This document shows positions 57,225-64,000 of a stretch of 64,000 bases of DNA, piece after piece (the stretch's first letter is position 1; each line of letters starts with the position of its first letter). The stretch is taken from assembly GCA_965601665.1 (NCBI GenBank), contig OZ271833.1, positions 2,294,001 to 2,358,000 of the forward strand. The letters run 5' to 3'. The notes below the pieces were generated by a model that saw nothing but the letters and a program-made list of their open reading frames with translations, searched no databases and had not been told where the DNA came from. A program made the position numbers and the translations under genes. The DNA is from JANQNX01 sp965601665. GTDB taxonomy: Bacteria; Pseudomonadota; Gammaproteobacteria; Eutrophobiales; Eutrophobiaceae.

Positions 57225-57910
57225 TATTCTTCCTTTAACGGCTCTCTGGCATACCAGCTAAACACACAATCAGTCTCTCCGATTTTAGTGCTGGTTGAGC
57301 GTGATGAGTTTTCCGTCATTTCTGTATATTGTTTTACTGCCGCACTAACGGATACTTTTCTCGGACCATAACCACTTGGCGCAAAGGGAAGTTCAATGGT
57401 GAACGACTCATTGGGCTTTAGTATTTTTAAATAGCGAGGCTCCGTATTTCGAATATAGGCCTGATCCTGCCAGGTCTTGTAATACGACTCAGGCTTTTCC
57501 TCCATATTTTCCTCGTCAACGCAGTCTTCATCTGTCACTCTTTGAGGACGCCAGGCCATGCCCGCTAATCGCATTTCATTATTCAGTTCGAGTAAATGAA
57601 TTGGCGCATTTGAAGTGTTCGTAATTGTGATATCCGCAATCGGTTCTTCGGGCTCAATAAATATCGCTTTTCTTGGTAGACAACTCATTTCTAAGGTGTT
57701 GTCAGGCACGGTAAGAAGGTGATTGATAGCCGCCATGTTTCTCTCTTCATGCAGTCGACCAAACAGCCGCATCATTTCAAGCTCTTCCTCGTTCATGGCC
57801 ACCGTTCGGACCCATCCATAATGCTCAATATACTCATTTTGAAATTCATCTTGCTCGGCATAGACGTGAATACAAATGAAATAAAGAGTTAGTAGAGTGA
57901 GTATCCTCAT
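57224..57910 (-). CDS. Unknown secreted protein, first gene of a five-gene operon
   Basis: A 228-residue protein with a signal peptide (cleavage near VYAEQ, about residue 19). A beta-rich part follows with an extracellular-type segment EPEEPIADITITNTSNAPIHLL, resembling an immunoglobulin-like or DUF-type periplasmic domain. No family recognised. It heads the operon to DUF805, the zinc-ribbon, the polytopic membrane protein and the chimeric lipoprotein. Confidence 0.75.
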   Translation of the reverse strand: MRILTLLTLYFICIHVYAEQDEFQNEYIEHYGWVRTVAMNEEELEMMRLFGRLHEERNMAAINHLLTVPDNTLEMSCLPRKAIFIEPEEPIADITITNTSNAPIHLLELNNEMRLAGMAWRPQRVTDEDCVDEENMEEKPESYYKTWQDQAYIRNTEPRYLKILKPNESFTIELPFAPSGYGPRKVSVSAAVKQYTEMTENSSRSTSTKIGETDCVFSWYAREPLKEE

Positions 57911-58078
57911 ACGTTATCTGCTGTTATTGTATTATTCATCACTCCCTGCTCTCCTTATGCATCTAGGAGGCCCAGGGATGCATACATATGCGTGGATATG
58001 AAGATAGCGGGCACCACGCCCATCCATGGTAAATGCTTTGTTACCGAAATTTCCTTACTTAGAAAAGAGTCCATTATT

Positions 58079-58098
58079 TTGTGCGCTTTGGTCGTTAA
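58079..58098 (+). repeat. Dispersed repeat, copy 4
   Basis: TTGTGCGCTTTGGTCGTTAA, consensus with one base lost and a few changes. Confidence 0.6.
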
Positions 58099-58243
58099 CG
58101 GTATTTTACTATTGCATGCAATGGATTGAGAATCTGATATTAATCACGGAGTCACTCCCAGGGTCGGGCATCATTTCTCATCTTTATAGAGTAGTTCTTT
58201 TGTACTATCGACTTCCCTTAATAGGGCATATCGCAGAAATGCG

Positions 58244-58260
58244 ATGTCCGCTTTCAGGGA
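58244..58260 (+). repeat. Dispersed repeat, copy 5
   Basis: ATGTCCGCTTTCAGGGA keeps the first 11 bases of the consensus. It faces copy 6. Confidence 0.65.
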
Positions 58261-58286
58261 AATGGATAGAATAAAAAGACAGAAAA

Positions 58287-58305
58287 CGACCCAAAGCGGT
58301 CAATA
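58287..58305 (-). repeat. Dispersed repeat, copy 6
   Basis: ACGACCCAAAGCGGTCAAT, reverse orientation. Together with copy 5 it forms an inverted pair just before the next small gene. Confidence 0.7.
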
Positions 58306-58310
58306 CGGAT

Positions 58311-58583
58311 ATGAGTCTAATTAATGACTTCAAAACTTGGTGGGCAACACCGACTAAAACAGCAGATAGAATAAAAGCAATGGTGATCGGGTCTATTGCT
58401 GGATTTTGGATTGGGTTAATCCTGCCATTCGCTATCATAGATGGTGGTGTTTCATTTACTACCATTGGCTATTCGATATTAGCAGGCATAGTTATTATGG
58501 GAATTTTGGGGTTAATTATCCCTAAGTGGATAACAGTTATCTTTTATCCGTTTGCTTTTATGAATATAGGTGCATCAGGCTGA
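58311..58583 (+). CDS. Small membrane protein (90 residues)
   Basis: A 90-residue protein with an amphipathic N-terminus (MSLINDFKTWWATPTKTADR) and about three helices (GSIAGFWIGLILPFAI, YSILAGIVIMGILGLII, WITVIFYPFAFMNIG). The gene occupies the space between repeat copies 6 and 7 almost exactly: copy 6 ends 5 bases before the ATG and copy 7 begins 2 bases after the stop. No family recognised. Confidence 0.6.
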   Translation: MSLINDFKTWWATPTKTADRIKAMVIGSIAGFWIGLILPFAIIDGGVSFTTIGYSILAGIVIMGILGLIIPKWITVIFYPFAFMNIGASG

Positions 58584-58584
58584 A

Positions 58585-58604
58585 ACCGACCCAAAGCGGA
58601 CATA
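58585..58604 (-). repeat. Dispersed repeat, copy 7
   Basis: ACCGACCCAAAGCGGACATA, near-perfect in reverse orientation, directly after the stop of the small membrane protein. Confidence 0.8.
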
Positions 58605-58684
58605 ACGAATCTAAATGTAGTAGATGGGCGAAATATTAAAAAGAACTGAGTACGCTCGGTGCTATCAAAAAAATAGAGCGCGAA

Positions 58685-59353
58685 ATGAATAATTTGATTA
58701 AAACAATCGTCATTTTTTCCCTGAGTCTGGTACCCGTTCTTTCCTATTCGGGTGAACCGTGTGAGGCTAGTTTGCCTGATGGCTCTGTCTATACAGGGGA
58801 ATGCGTGGATGGCCTATTTCATGGTCAGGGCAAATTAGTATGGCGTGATGGCGCCACTTACGAAGGTGAGTTCAAAGAGGGACTGATGCACGGTGTTGGG
58901 AAATCCATTACTCCTATTGGTACTTACAACGGCGAGTTTGAAAATGGGATTGAGAATGGTCACGGAACCTTCACTTATGCCCAAAGCGGCAGTGTGTGTG
59001 AAGGCGATTTTAAGAACGGGATGCTGCACGGGAAAGTTAAATGCACATGGCTTAATGGTGGCTTTGTAGAAGCGGAATACCAACACGGCGTGCTTGATGG
59101 CAAAGGCATGACAGTGATGCCGAACGGCTCTAAATACGTCGGTGAATACAAGGGTGGGTATTGGGAAGGCAAAGGAGTCTATGATTTTAACGATGGAGAT
59201 CGCTATGTCGGTGAATTTCGGCAAGGCTATTTTCATGGGCAGGGCAAGCACATAGATGCTGAGACCGGGGTTGTCACCGAGGGTGAATGGCGTCACGGCG
59301 ATTACATTGGCAACGAATCGTCATCGTGTGACCCCGTAAACGAGCCTATATAG
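58685..59353 (+). CDS. Secreted MORN-repeat protein
   Basis: A 222-residue protein with a signal peptide (cleavage near SYSGE, about residue 23) followed by about seven MORN repeats of some 20-23 residues, with units such as YEGEFKEGLMHGVGK, YVGEYKGGYWEGKG and YVGEFRQGYFHGQGK. MORN repeats form an elongated beta sheet and often bind lipids or proteins. The export signal suggests a periplasmic or surface role. Two repeats are degenerate (VEAEYQHGVLDGKG). It lies between repeat copies 7 and 8. Confidence 0.85.
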   Translation: MNNLIKTIVIFSLSLVPVLSYSGEPCEASLPDGSVYTGECVDGLFHGQGKLVWRDGATYEGEFKEGLMHGVGKSITPIGTYNGEFENGIENGHGTFTYAQSGSVCEGDFKNGMLHGKVKCTWLNGGFVEAEYQHGVLDGKGMTVMPNGSKYVGEYKGGYWEGKGVYDFNDGDRYVGEFRQGYFHGQGKHIDAETGVVTEGEWRHGDYIGNESSSCDPVNEPI

Positions 59354-59413
59354 ATTTGTAAAAGGTTACCAAGGATTAAGTATGTCATTTCAAATGACAT
59401 TAATAATTTCTGA

Positions 59414-59433
59414 ATACGACCCAAAGCGGACGT
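59414..59433 (-). repeat. Dispersed repeat, copy 8
   Basis: ATACGACCCAAAGCGGACGT, reverse orientation, between the MORN gene and the next small membrane gene. Confidence 0.8.
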
Positions 59434-59447
59434 AGTTTGATTTTCGA

Positions 59448-59753
59448 ATGCCAGTAACAGCAACAGAATTTGTACTAACTGGATTGCCATACTTAGCGAT
59501 GTTAATCATTCCCTATATAACTATTAGAAAGCTATCTACCAATCTAGGGGAACACAGAAATAAATTTGATATTATTGCTGCTTCAATTTTTTATCCGTTT
59601 GTATTTATCGCTGCAAGTTATATTGCCTATTTAATTGATCGGCATTATGAGATTGGAATATTAAATGTATATATCGGCTTTGCTATCGCATTTATTATGG
59701 CGTTGACTTTTACTTGGGTAGCCAGAAAGTCTGTGGCTAATAGAATTAACTAA
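59448..59753 (+). CDS. Small membrane protein (101 residues)
   Basis: A 101-residue protein with three hydrophobic helices (VLTGLPYLAMLIIPYI, IIAASIFYPFVFIAASYIAY, VYIGFAIAFIMALTFTWVA). Its stop codon TAA runs directly into repeat copy 9 (TAATGTCCGC), and copy 8 lies 15 bases before its start. No family recognised. AT-rich. Confidence 0.6.
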   Translation: MPVTATEFVLTGLPYLAMLIIPYITIRKLSTNLGEHRNKFDIIAASIFYPFVFIAASYIAYLIDRHYEIGILNVYIGFAIAFIMALTFTWVARKSVANRIN

Positions 59754-59772
59754 TGTCCGCTTATGGCCGTTT
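59753..59772 (+). repeat. Dispersed repeat, copy 9
   Basis: ATGTCCGCTTATGGCCGTTT. Its first base is the last base of the preceding gene's stop codon. Confidence 0.75.
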
Positions 59773-59781
59773 GATGACGCC

Positions 59782-59937
59782 ATGACCATTGACGAGTCTA
59801 CGCGCATTGAGACAATAGACGGTGTCGTGCAAAAGCGCCTGGAACAAACTTGTGATACCGACGACTTTGACGATCTTTATTTATTGCAGGCCGAAAAAGC
59901 CAACGCCATTCAACAGAAAGAGAATTCAGCAGAGTAA
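59782..59937 (+). pseudogene. Short acidic frame, possible gene remnant
   Basis: A 51-residue frame (start MTIDESTRIETIDGVVQKRL) that is acidic and helical and ends LLQAEKANAIQQKENSAE. It opens directly after repeat copy 9, and the frame stays open upstream through the repeat, so it may be the surviving C-terminus of a larger gene. No Shine-Dalgarno is seen. Composition is closer to the core genes than to its neighbours. Confidence 0.35.
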
Positions 59938-60002
59938 TTTAACGGCGGCGTCACACCTATTTGTTTGCTATCAGAATAAGTAATAAAGACATGGAGAGTT
60001 GT

Positions 60003-60683
60003 ATGGGCGTACAAAAAAGCACATATGTAAACGTTATTAGTGTCCTCGGCATTATTGCCGGGGTCGGACTGTCTATCTATCACGCGTTCCAGATTTATAT
60101 GTATTACCATTTTTTCGAGGCTATTCAAATGTCGGAAACAATGGATACTCCGTCTGCGATAAAATTACAGGATCTTCAGGTGTTTAATCTCTGGTTTAAT
60201 CAGATTATGTATCCTGGAGTGCTCGTAGCATCTATCCTTCTGCTGAAAAGAAAAACTTACGCTCGACAGATATTTGCTGGCTTTTTAATTTTTACAGTTG
60301 GCGTCAGTTTTTTCACCACCTCCCGGAACGTTACTTTACAAAGAGCGTTATTTAGTGAGCTGCAGACCAAATTTTTGCAGCATAAAGCAGCCACTGATAC
60401 AAAAGAGACAGATAAGTCGCTATATAACGCTCTAGAGCTTGCTGGATTTGGTGATAGTGAGCTGGTGCCGGGCTTCGAAGAGCAACAAGAAATGGATGAA
60501 GCCCGCAAGAAAAATGCATCCTGGAATTCCTTGTACAATTTATTGACTGCCGCCTTCCTTCTTTTTCACGCATTATTGCTTTTTGCCGCTACCTGGGTTT
60601 GTGTACATCTTTTTAGAAAAAAATATGATGCTGAATTTATGCCAGCGTACAGTGAATCAAATAATGCCGAGGAATTATCATGA
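60003..60683 (+). CDS. Unknown four-helix membrane protein
   Basis: A 226-residue inner-membrane protein starting at the ATG at 60003 (GGAGA, 4 bases before). Helices lie near residues 9-27, 66-82, 86-104 and 182-205. A soluble, charged segment about residues 110-175 separates helices 3 and 4. No family recognised. Its stop overlaps the start of the TPR-like gene (ATGA), so the two are translated together. Confidence 0.7.
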   Translation: MGVQKSTYVNVISVLGIIAGVGLSIYHAFQIYMYYHFFEAIQMSETMDTPSAIKLQDLQVFNLWFNQIMYPGVLVASILLLKRKTYARQIFAGFLIFTVGVSFFTTSRNVTLQRALFSELQTKFLQHKAATDTKETDKSLYNALELAGFGDSELVPGFEEQQEMDEARKKNASWNSLYNLLTAAFLLFHALLLFAATWVCVHLFRKKYDAEFMPAYSESNNAEELS

Positions 60684-61813
60684 ACACATTTAAAGCTTTT
60701 TCTTATTTCTTATTTTCTTTGTCGCTAATTTCTCATACGTATGCGACTTCAGAGACAGATTCCGCGCAGATAAAATCTGGCGAAAGTAGTCAGCAACAAG
60801 ATCTTAACGGGCCCCTTACTCCGCGCCAACGCCAGGAGGCCTTGGAAGCTGAAAAGCGAATCGTGATAAAGCTTGTTCCTTATGATGCAACGCCAAGTTA
60901 TTACGACCCAGCCGATCCTTTAATGAAGAAGGTTTTGCTGGCTGAGAAGCTTATTTACGATCGTCATGAAGATAAAGACGGAAATCTTAATAAAGCTGCA
61001 AAGCTGATTGAGTCGGTTCTGGAGCAAGACCCTGAGTTTCCACCGGCGCTTGTCCAGCTTTCTCGCCTTATCCGTTTCAATATGGGTCATAAAGCAAGAA
61101 TGACCTCGAGAGAAATTCTGCTGAAAGCCATCGAACTGGATCCAGGTTATGCTGATGCCTATACCCATTTTGGCTGGATTGCTGCAGTAACCGGCGATCA
61201 TTACAACCTCGATTACGCATTGATGAATGCGATTACCCTTAAAACGACAAACCCATGGACGCATAATGCCAAAGGTGAGCAAGCAACAAGAGCTTCTGCT
61301 CATAGTCATTCAAAGGTTTACTATCAGCGCACACTTGACATGAATTATGAAAAAGGTGATTCAAGAGCCAGGGAAGCGCGCGTTTGGGCGTTAGAACACC
61401 TGATGAAAGCGTCCTGGTATGCTGATGAATTTGAAAACACCCTTGCTTATGGTCATCAGCTGGTTGAAGAAGCTCACCCGTTAGATGCAGATAGAATATC
61501 TATAGTTGGTAACGTTTTTTGCCGAGCAAACTACATTGACCTTGGCCTTGAAATGCATGAAAAAGCACTCAATATTGGCAAGGAATGCGAACACGGCACA
61601 TGTGTTAAGCGACGAGCTGCTTTTTGCCATTACATCAAGTCAGCAGAGTTACTAACGCAGGGTGAAGAAGTCCAGTCTGAGGTTTACTATGATAAAGGTC
61701 GCGAGCTTTATAACAAGGACCCTCGAGAGCTTCTTAATAGCATGACCGGCAATCCTGACATCGCTCATTTACGAGAACCTTTCTTCAGAAAATATATTAT
61801 TCCTGCTGACTAA
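60680..61813 (+). CDS. Secreted TPR-like protein
   Basis: A 377-residue protein with a signal peptide (cleavage near THTYAT-like HTYATS, about residue 22). A polar Gln-rich segment is followed by helical repeats resembling TPRs, for example LEQDPEFPPALVQLSRLI and KAIELDPGYADAYTHFGWIA, then a region of alpha helices with four or five cysteines (FCRANY, GKECEHGTCVKRRAAFCHY). It probably binds a protein in the periplasm or outside. Coupled to the preceding membrane protein; function unknown. Confidence 0.75.
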   Translation: MNTFKAFSYFLFSLSLISHTYATSETDSAQIKSGESSQQQDLNGPLTPRQRQEALEAEKRIVIKLVPYDATPSYYDPADPLMKKVLLAEKLIYDRHEDKDGNLNKAAKLIESVLEQDPEFPPALVQLSRLIRFNMGHKARMTSREILLKAIELDPGYADAYTHFGWIAAVTGDHYNLDYALMNAITLKTTNPWTHNAKGEQATRASAHSHSKVYYQRTLDMNYEKGDSRAREARVWALEHLMKASWYADEFENTLAYGHQLVEEAHPLDADRISIVGNVFCRANYIDLGLEMHEKALNIGKECEHGTCVKRRAAFCHYIKSAELLTQGEEVQSEVYYDKGRELYNKDPRELLNSMTGNPDIAHLREPFFRKYIIPAD

Positions 61814-61852
61814 TAATAAGTAATGCAGGGTTACTACATTCATCGCACAAAT

Positions 61853-61872
61853 ATGTCTGCTTCTTGCCGTTA
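61853..61872 (+). repeat. Dispersed repeat, copy 10 (edge of duplication B)
   Basis: ATGTCTGCTTCTTGCCGTTA, at the outer edge of the pfp-side copy of the 402-base duplication. Confidence 0.75.
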
Positions 61873-62254
61873 GCAGTATTGGTCTGCTATGTACTCATAA
61901 CAGTCTACGTCTTATTAAATTTTAAATTCAGTTTTGAGTATCTTCTCAACTGGATTATTTTTTAACGTGACATATTTAGGCAAGCCGTTTTCATACGGCG
62001 GATAATCCTCTCCTTCGATCAAGGGTGAAAGGTAGCGCCGACAAGCCTCGGTAATCCCGAAACCATCCTCACTGATAAAGTCGTTTGGCATCATCTTCTC
62101 GACATTGGCCACGTCTTCGAGTTTTGCCTGTCCTATTTCCCACTTGTAAGGCGAGTCGGATTTCCTGACGACCGTCGGCATAACGGCATTGTCTCCTGCC
62201 AACGCCATCTCTACAGCGGCCTTGCCCAGTGCATAGGCCTGCTCGACATCTGTC
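61853..62254 (-). repeat. 3' end of the pfp locus (copy B, parent)
   Basis: The direct-repeat partner of 55097-55498. Here the sequence continues into the intact pfp gene beyond 62254, so this is taken as the parental copy. The 6756-base offset is constant along the match. Confidence 0.93.
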
Positions 62255-63180
62255 TTCGATGCGATGTGTCTCGCTGCCCGTTGCAGGTAATCAGCGACCG
62301 CCCAGTGATACTTGTAACCGAGTGCATCTTTTAACATATTCGCGACGACGGGTGCCGCACCCCCCAGCTGTGCATGCCCGAAGGCATCACGGGTCCCCTG
62401 CTCTGCCAGGAACTTGCCATCGGGCCAGTGTGCGCCTTCTGAAACAACGATAGAGCAGTATTCGTATGTTTCTACCTTCTCTTTTACTTTCGCGATAAAG
62501 GCATCCTGGTTAAATTCCACTTCAGGAAACAGGATGACAATTGGAATATCGTTGTTTTCGTCAGCAGCCAGACCGCCAGCCGCGGCAATCCAGCCAGCGT
62601 GTCTACCCATAACCTCGATAACAAAGATCTTGGTCGAGGTTCTTGCCATCGAGCAGACATCAAATGACGCCTCACGCACTGACGTCGCGATATACTTCGC
62701 GACAGAACCAAAACCGGGGCAGACATCAGTAATCGGTAAATCATTGTCGACAGTCTTGGGCACGTGAATGGCCTGTATGGGAAACCCCATTTTTTCTGAC
62801 AGCTGCGACACCTTGTGACAGGTATCTGCGGAATCGCCGCCGCCGTTATAGAAGAAGTAGCCAATATTATGGGCCTTGAAGATCTCCATCAGGCGATCGT
62901 ATTCAGCCTTGCTTTCTTCGAGACCCTTGAGTTTGTAACGACACGAGCCAAAGGCGCCGGATGGCGTATGCCTCAACGCAGCTATGTCCGCATCACTGTC
63001 CTGGCTGGTGTCTATCAGGTCCTCGGTAAGTGCGCCAATGATGCCATTGCGGCCGGCGTACACGTTGGCTATTTTGTCCGGGTGTTGCCTGGCCGTCTCA
63101 ATGACGCCGCAGGCGCTGGCATTGATGACGGCGGTAACCCCGCCTGATTGTGCGTAAAATGCGTTTTTGGCCGCTGCCAT
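61915..63180 (-). CDS. pfp: Pyrophosphate-type phosphofructokinase (Pfp)
   Basis: Pfp reversibly phosphorylates fructose 6-phosphate using pyrophosphate instead of ATP. The 421-residue protein has QSGGVTAVINAS at the N-terminus, the GGGDSADT loop where ATP enzymes carry GGDGS, and the PKTVDND motif whose lysine marks PPi enzymes (ATP types have Gly). MGRHAGW follows. Start at 63180 with AGGAG 9 bases upstream. The last 112 codons are duplicated at 55159. A membrane pyrophosphatase gene (hppA) faces it across the accessory region. The phosphoryl donor is inferred from motifs. Confidence 0.9.
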   Translation of the reverse strand: MAAAKNAFYAQSGGVTAVINASACGVIETARQHPDKIANVYAGRNGIIGALTEDLIDTSQDSDADIAALRHTPSGAFGSCRYKLKGLEESKAEYDRLMEIFKAHNIGYFFYNGGGDSADTCHKVSQLSEKMGFPIQAIHVPKTVDNDLPITDVCPGFGSVAKYIATSVREASFDVCSMARTSTKIFVIEVMGRHAGWIAAAGGLAADENNDIPIVILFPEVEFNQDAFIAKVKEKVETYEYCSIVVSEGAHWPDGKFLAEQGTRDAFGHAQLGGAAPVVANMLKDALGYKYHWAVADYLQRAARHIASKTDVEQAYALGKAAVEMALAGDNAVMPTVVRKSDSPYKWEIGQAKLEDVANVEKMMPNDFISEDGFGITEACRRYLSPLIEGEDYPPYENGLPKYVTLKNNPVEKILKTEFKI

Positions 63181-63213
63181 TGTGAAAGCTCCTGATAAAT
63201 TATGATGTTATGA

Positions 63214-63233
63214 AACTGATCAGTAAATCAGTT
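63214..63233. promoter_or_regulatory. Palindrome upstream of pfp
   Basis: AACTGAT (63214-63220) and ATCAGTT (63227-63233) form a 7-bp dyad; ACTGATCAGT (63215-63224) inside it is itself a perfect palindrome. It lies about 35-50 bases before pfp and may be an operator. No regulator can be named. Confidence 0.35.
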
Positions 63234-63306
63234 GGTCTTAATTATTATGTATAATTGGCAAAAAGTGACTTACCACTGCTGCAAACCTGTGTAGCAGGCT
63301 GATGCA

Positions 63307-64000
63307 ATGTTTCGCGCTATTATCAAAACACACACGGCTAAATACAAGCTCGCCCTGATCATCACCCTGATTCCGTTGCTGGTGTGGGCTGGCGCTTCCG
63401 AGTTACCTGACTTTGCCGACTCTGCAGGTAGCGTTATCTCGCCGGAATACGAACGCCGTCTGGGTCAGATGTTTCTAAAACAGGTACGTTACTTTTCCAA
63501 TATCAATACCGAACCCGACGTAGAGTCCTACATACAGTCGATTGGTTACCAGCTTGCATCCCATAGTGACAATACACAACAGCCATTTACTTTTTTCGTG
63601 GTTAATAACCCGGTCATTAATGCGTTTGCCGGGCCTGGCGGCATGATTGGTATGCATACCGGTGTCATCCTGAATTCTTCCAGTGAAAGTGAGCTCGCTG
63701 CTGTGATGGCCCATGAAATTGCGCACGTCACCCAGCGGCACCTCGCGCGTATGTTCGAGCAACATGAAAAGTACAGTGTGCCCAGTGCCGCAGCCATGGT
63801 AGGTGCCATTTTGCTGGCTATTGTAAACCCGGAGGCGGGAACGGCAGCGCTGGCCGGTGTTACCGGTATTAGCGCCCAGAGCCAGATTAATTTTACCCGT
63901 GCTAACGAGCAGGAAGCGGATCGGGTCGGTATGCAGTTACTGGCCCGAGCCGGTCACGATCCCCGTGCCATGCCAGCCTTCTTTCAAAAGCTGCAGCAGG
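63307..64000 (+). CDS. M48 metallopeptidase, BepA-like (partial)
   Basis: The first 231 codons of a periplasmic zinc peptidase running off the window. A signal peptide (cleavage near VWAGAS) is followed by SPEYERRLGQMFLKQVRY, NAFAGPGGMIGMHTGVIL and the zinc motif HEIAH in AAVMAHEIAHVTQRH (about residue 138), then GISAQSQINFTRANEQEADRVG with the third zinc ligand. This arrangement is that of BepA/YfgC, which checks assembly of LptD and other outer-membrane proteins. The TPR half expected after the peptidase domain lies outside the window. Confidence 0.88.
   Translation, partial: MFRAIIKTHTAKYKLALIITLIPLLVWAGASELPDFADSAGSVISPEYERRLGQMFLKQVRYFSNINTEPDVESYIQSIGYQLASHSDNTQQPFTFFVVNNPVINAFAGPGGMIGMHTGVILNSSSESELAAVMAHEIAHVTQRHLARMFEQHEKYSVPSAAAMVGAILLAIVNPEAGTAALAGVTGISAQSQINFTRANEQEADRVGMQLLARAGHDPRAMPAFFQKLQQ

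Larger units (their letters stand above)
57911..58310. other. Intergenic region with three dispersed repeats
   Basis: About 400 bases with no credible gene. Repeat copies 4, 5 and 6 lie here; copies 5 and 6 face each other 26 bases apart and could form a hairpin. An 82-codon frame at 58026-58274 spans two repeats and is rejected. Confidence 0.6.

Noticed and set aside
58026..58274. An 82-codon frame
   Set aside because: It runs through two copies of the dispersed repeat, has no ribosome site and no protein-like pattern.
48719..61872. Integron cassette array
   Set aside because: The gene-plus-repeat layout is suggestive, but the repeats lack attC core sites in the right arrangement, occur in both orientations, and no integron integrase is present.

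Overview
This window looks like chromosomal DNA of an aerobic gammaproteobacterium, probably marine or otherwise free-living. The gene orders leuS-lptE-holA, cutA-dsbD-tlpA-aroQ-accB-accC and prmA-DUF3426-dusB-fis-purH-purD are typical of that class. Oxygen-dependent coproporphyrinogen oxidase (hemF) points to aerobic life. No rRNA, tRNA, CRISPR array, transposase, integrase or replication origin was seen. The first gene (TolC family) and the last (M48 peptidase) run off the window.

Layout. 0-6.5 kb: end of an efflux outer-membrane gene, then a minus-strand leuS-lptE-holA-proA operon and a comEA-like gene. 6.5-21.4 kb: a phosphate-starvation block with a phosphate-type porin, phoB, phoR, pstS, pstC, pstA, pstB, phoU, ppk and convergent ppx. 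Arrays of 11-bp phased TGTMAT half-sites (Pho boxes) precede the porin, phoB and pstS. 21.4-48.2 kb: mostly housekeeping genes (sixA-like, djlA, CBS protein, fxsA, cutA-dsbD-tlpA, aroQ, accBC, prmA, dusB-fis, purH, purD, a DEAD-box helicase, hisBH, hemF, dtd, rpiA, ilvA, rdgC, maf) ending in hppA, a membrane pyrophosphatase. 48.2-61.9 kb: a visibly AT-richer accessory region of small membrane and secreted proteins, a cNMP-domain flavoprotein, a LysR/DJ-1/SDR module, a MORN protein and a TPR-like protein. 61.9-64 kb: pfp (a phosphofructokinase with PPi-type motifs) and a BepA-like peptidase.

How the genes fit together. Phosphate uptake and sensing (porin, PstSCAB, PhoBRU), polyphosphate synthesis and breakdown (Ppk, Ppx) and pyrophosphate use (HppA, Pfp) share one window. 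hppA and pfp face each other across the accessory region, which may have been inserted between two functionally linked pyrophosphate genes.

The most unusual structure is in the accessory region. The last ~400 bp of the pfp locus are duplicated at 55097-55498, about 95% identical by hand alignment, as a direct repeat of 61853-62254. The duplicate is fused in frame to an STN-like lipoprotein N-terminus, giving a chimeric gene. One edge of both copies coincides with a short dispersed repeat (consensus ATGTCCGCTTTGGGTCGTT). That repeat occurs about ten times, in both orientations, between the small genes of the region, which gives it a cassette-like organisation without any recognisable recombinase.
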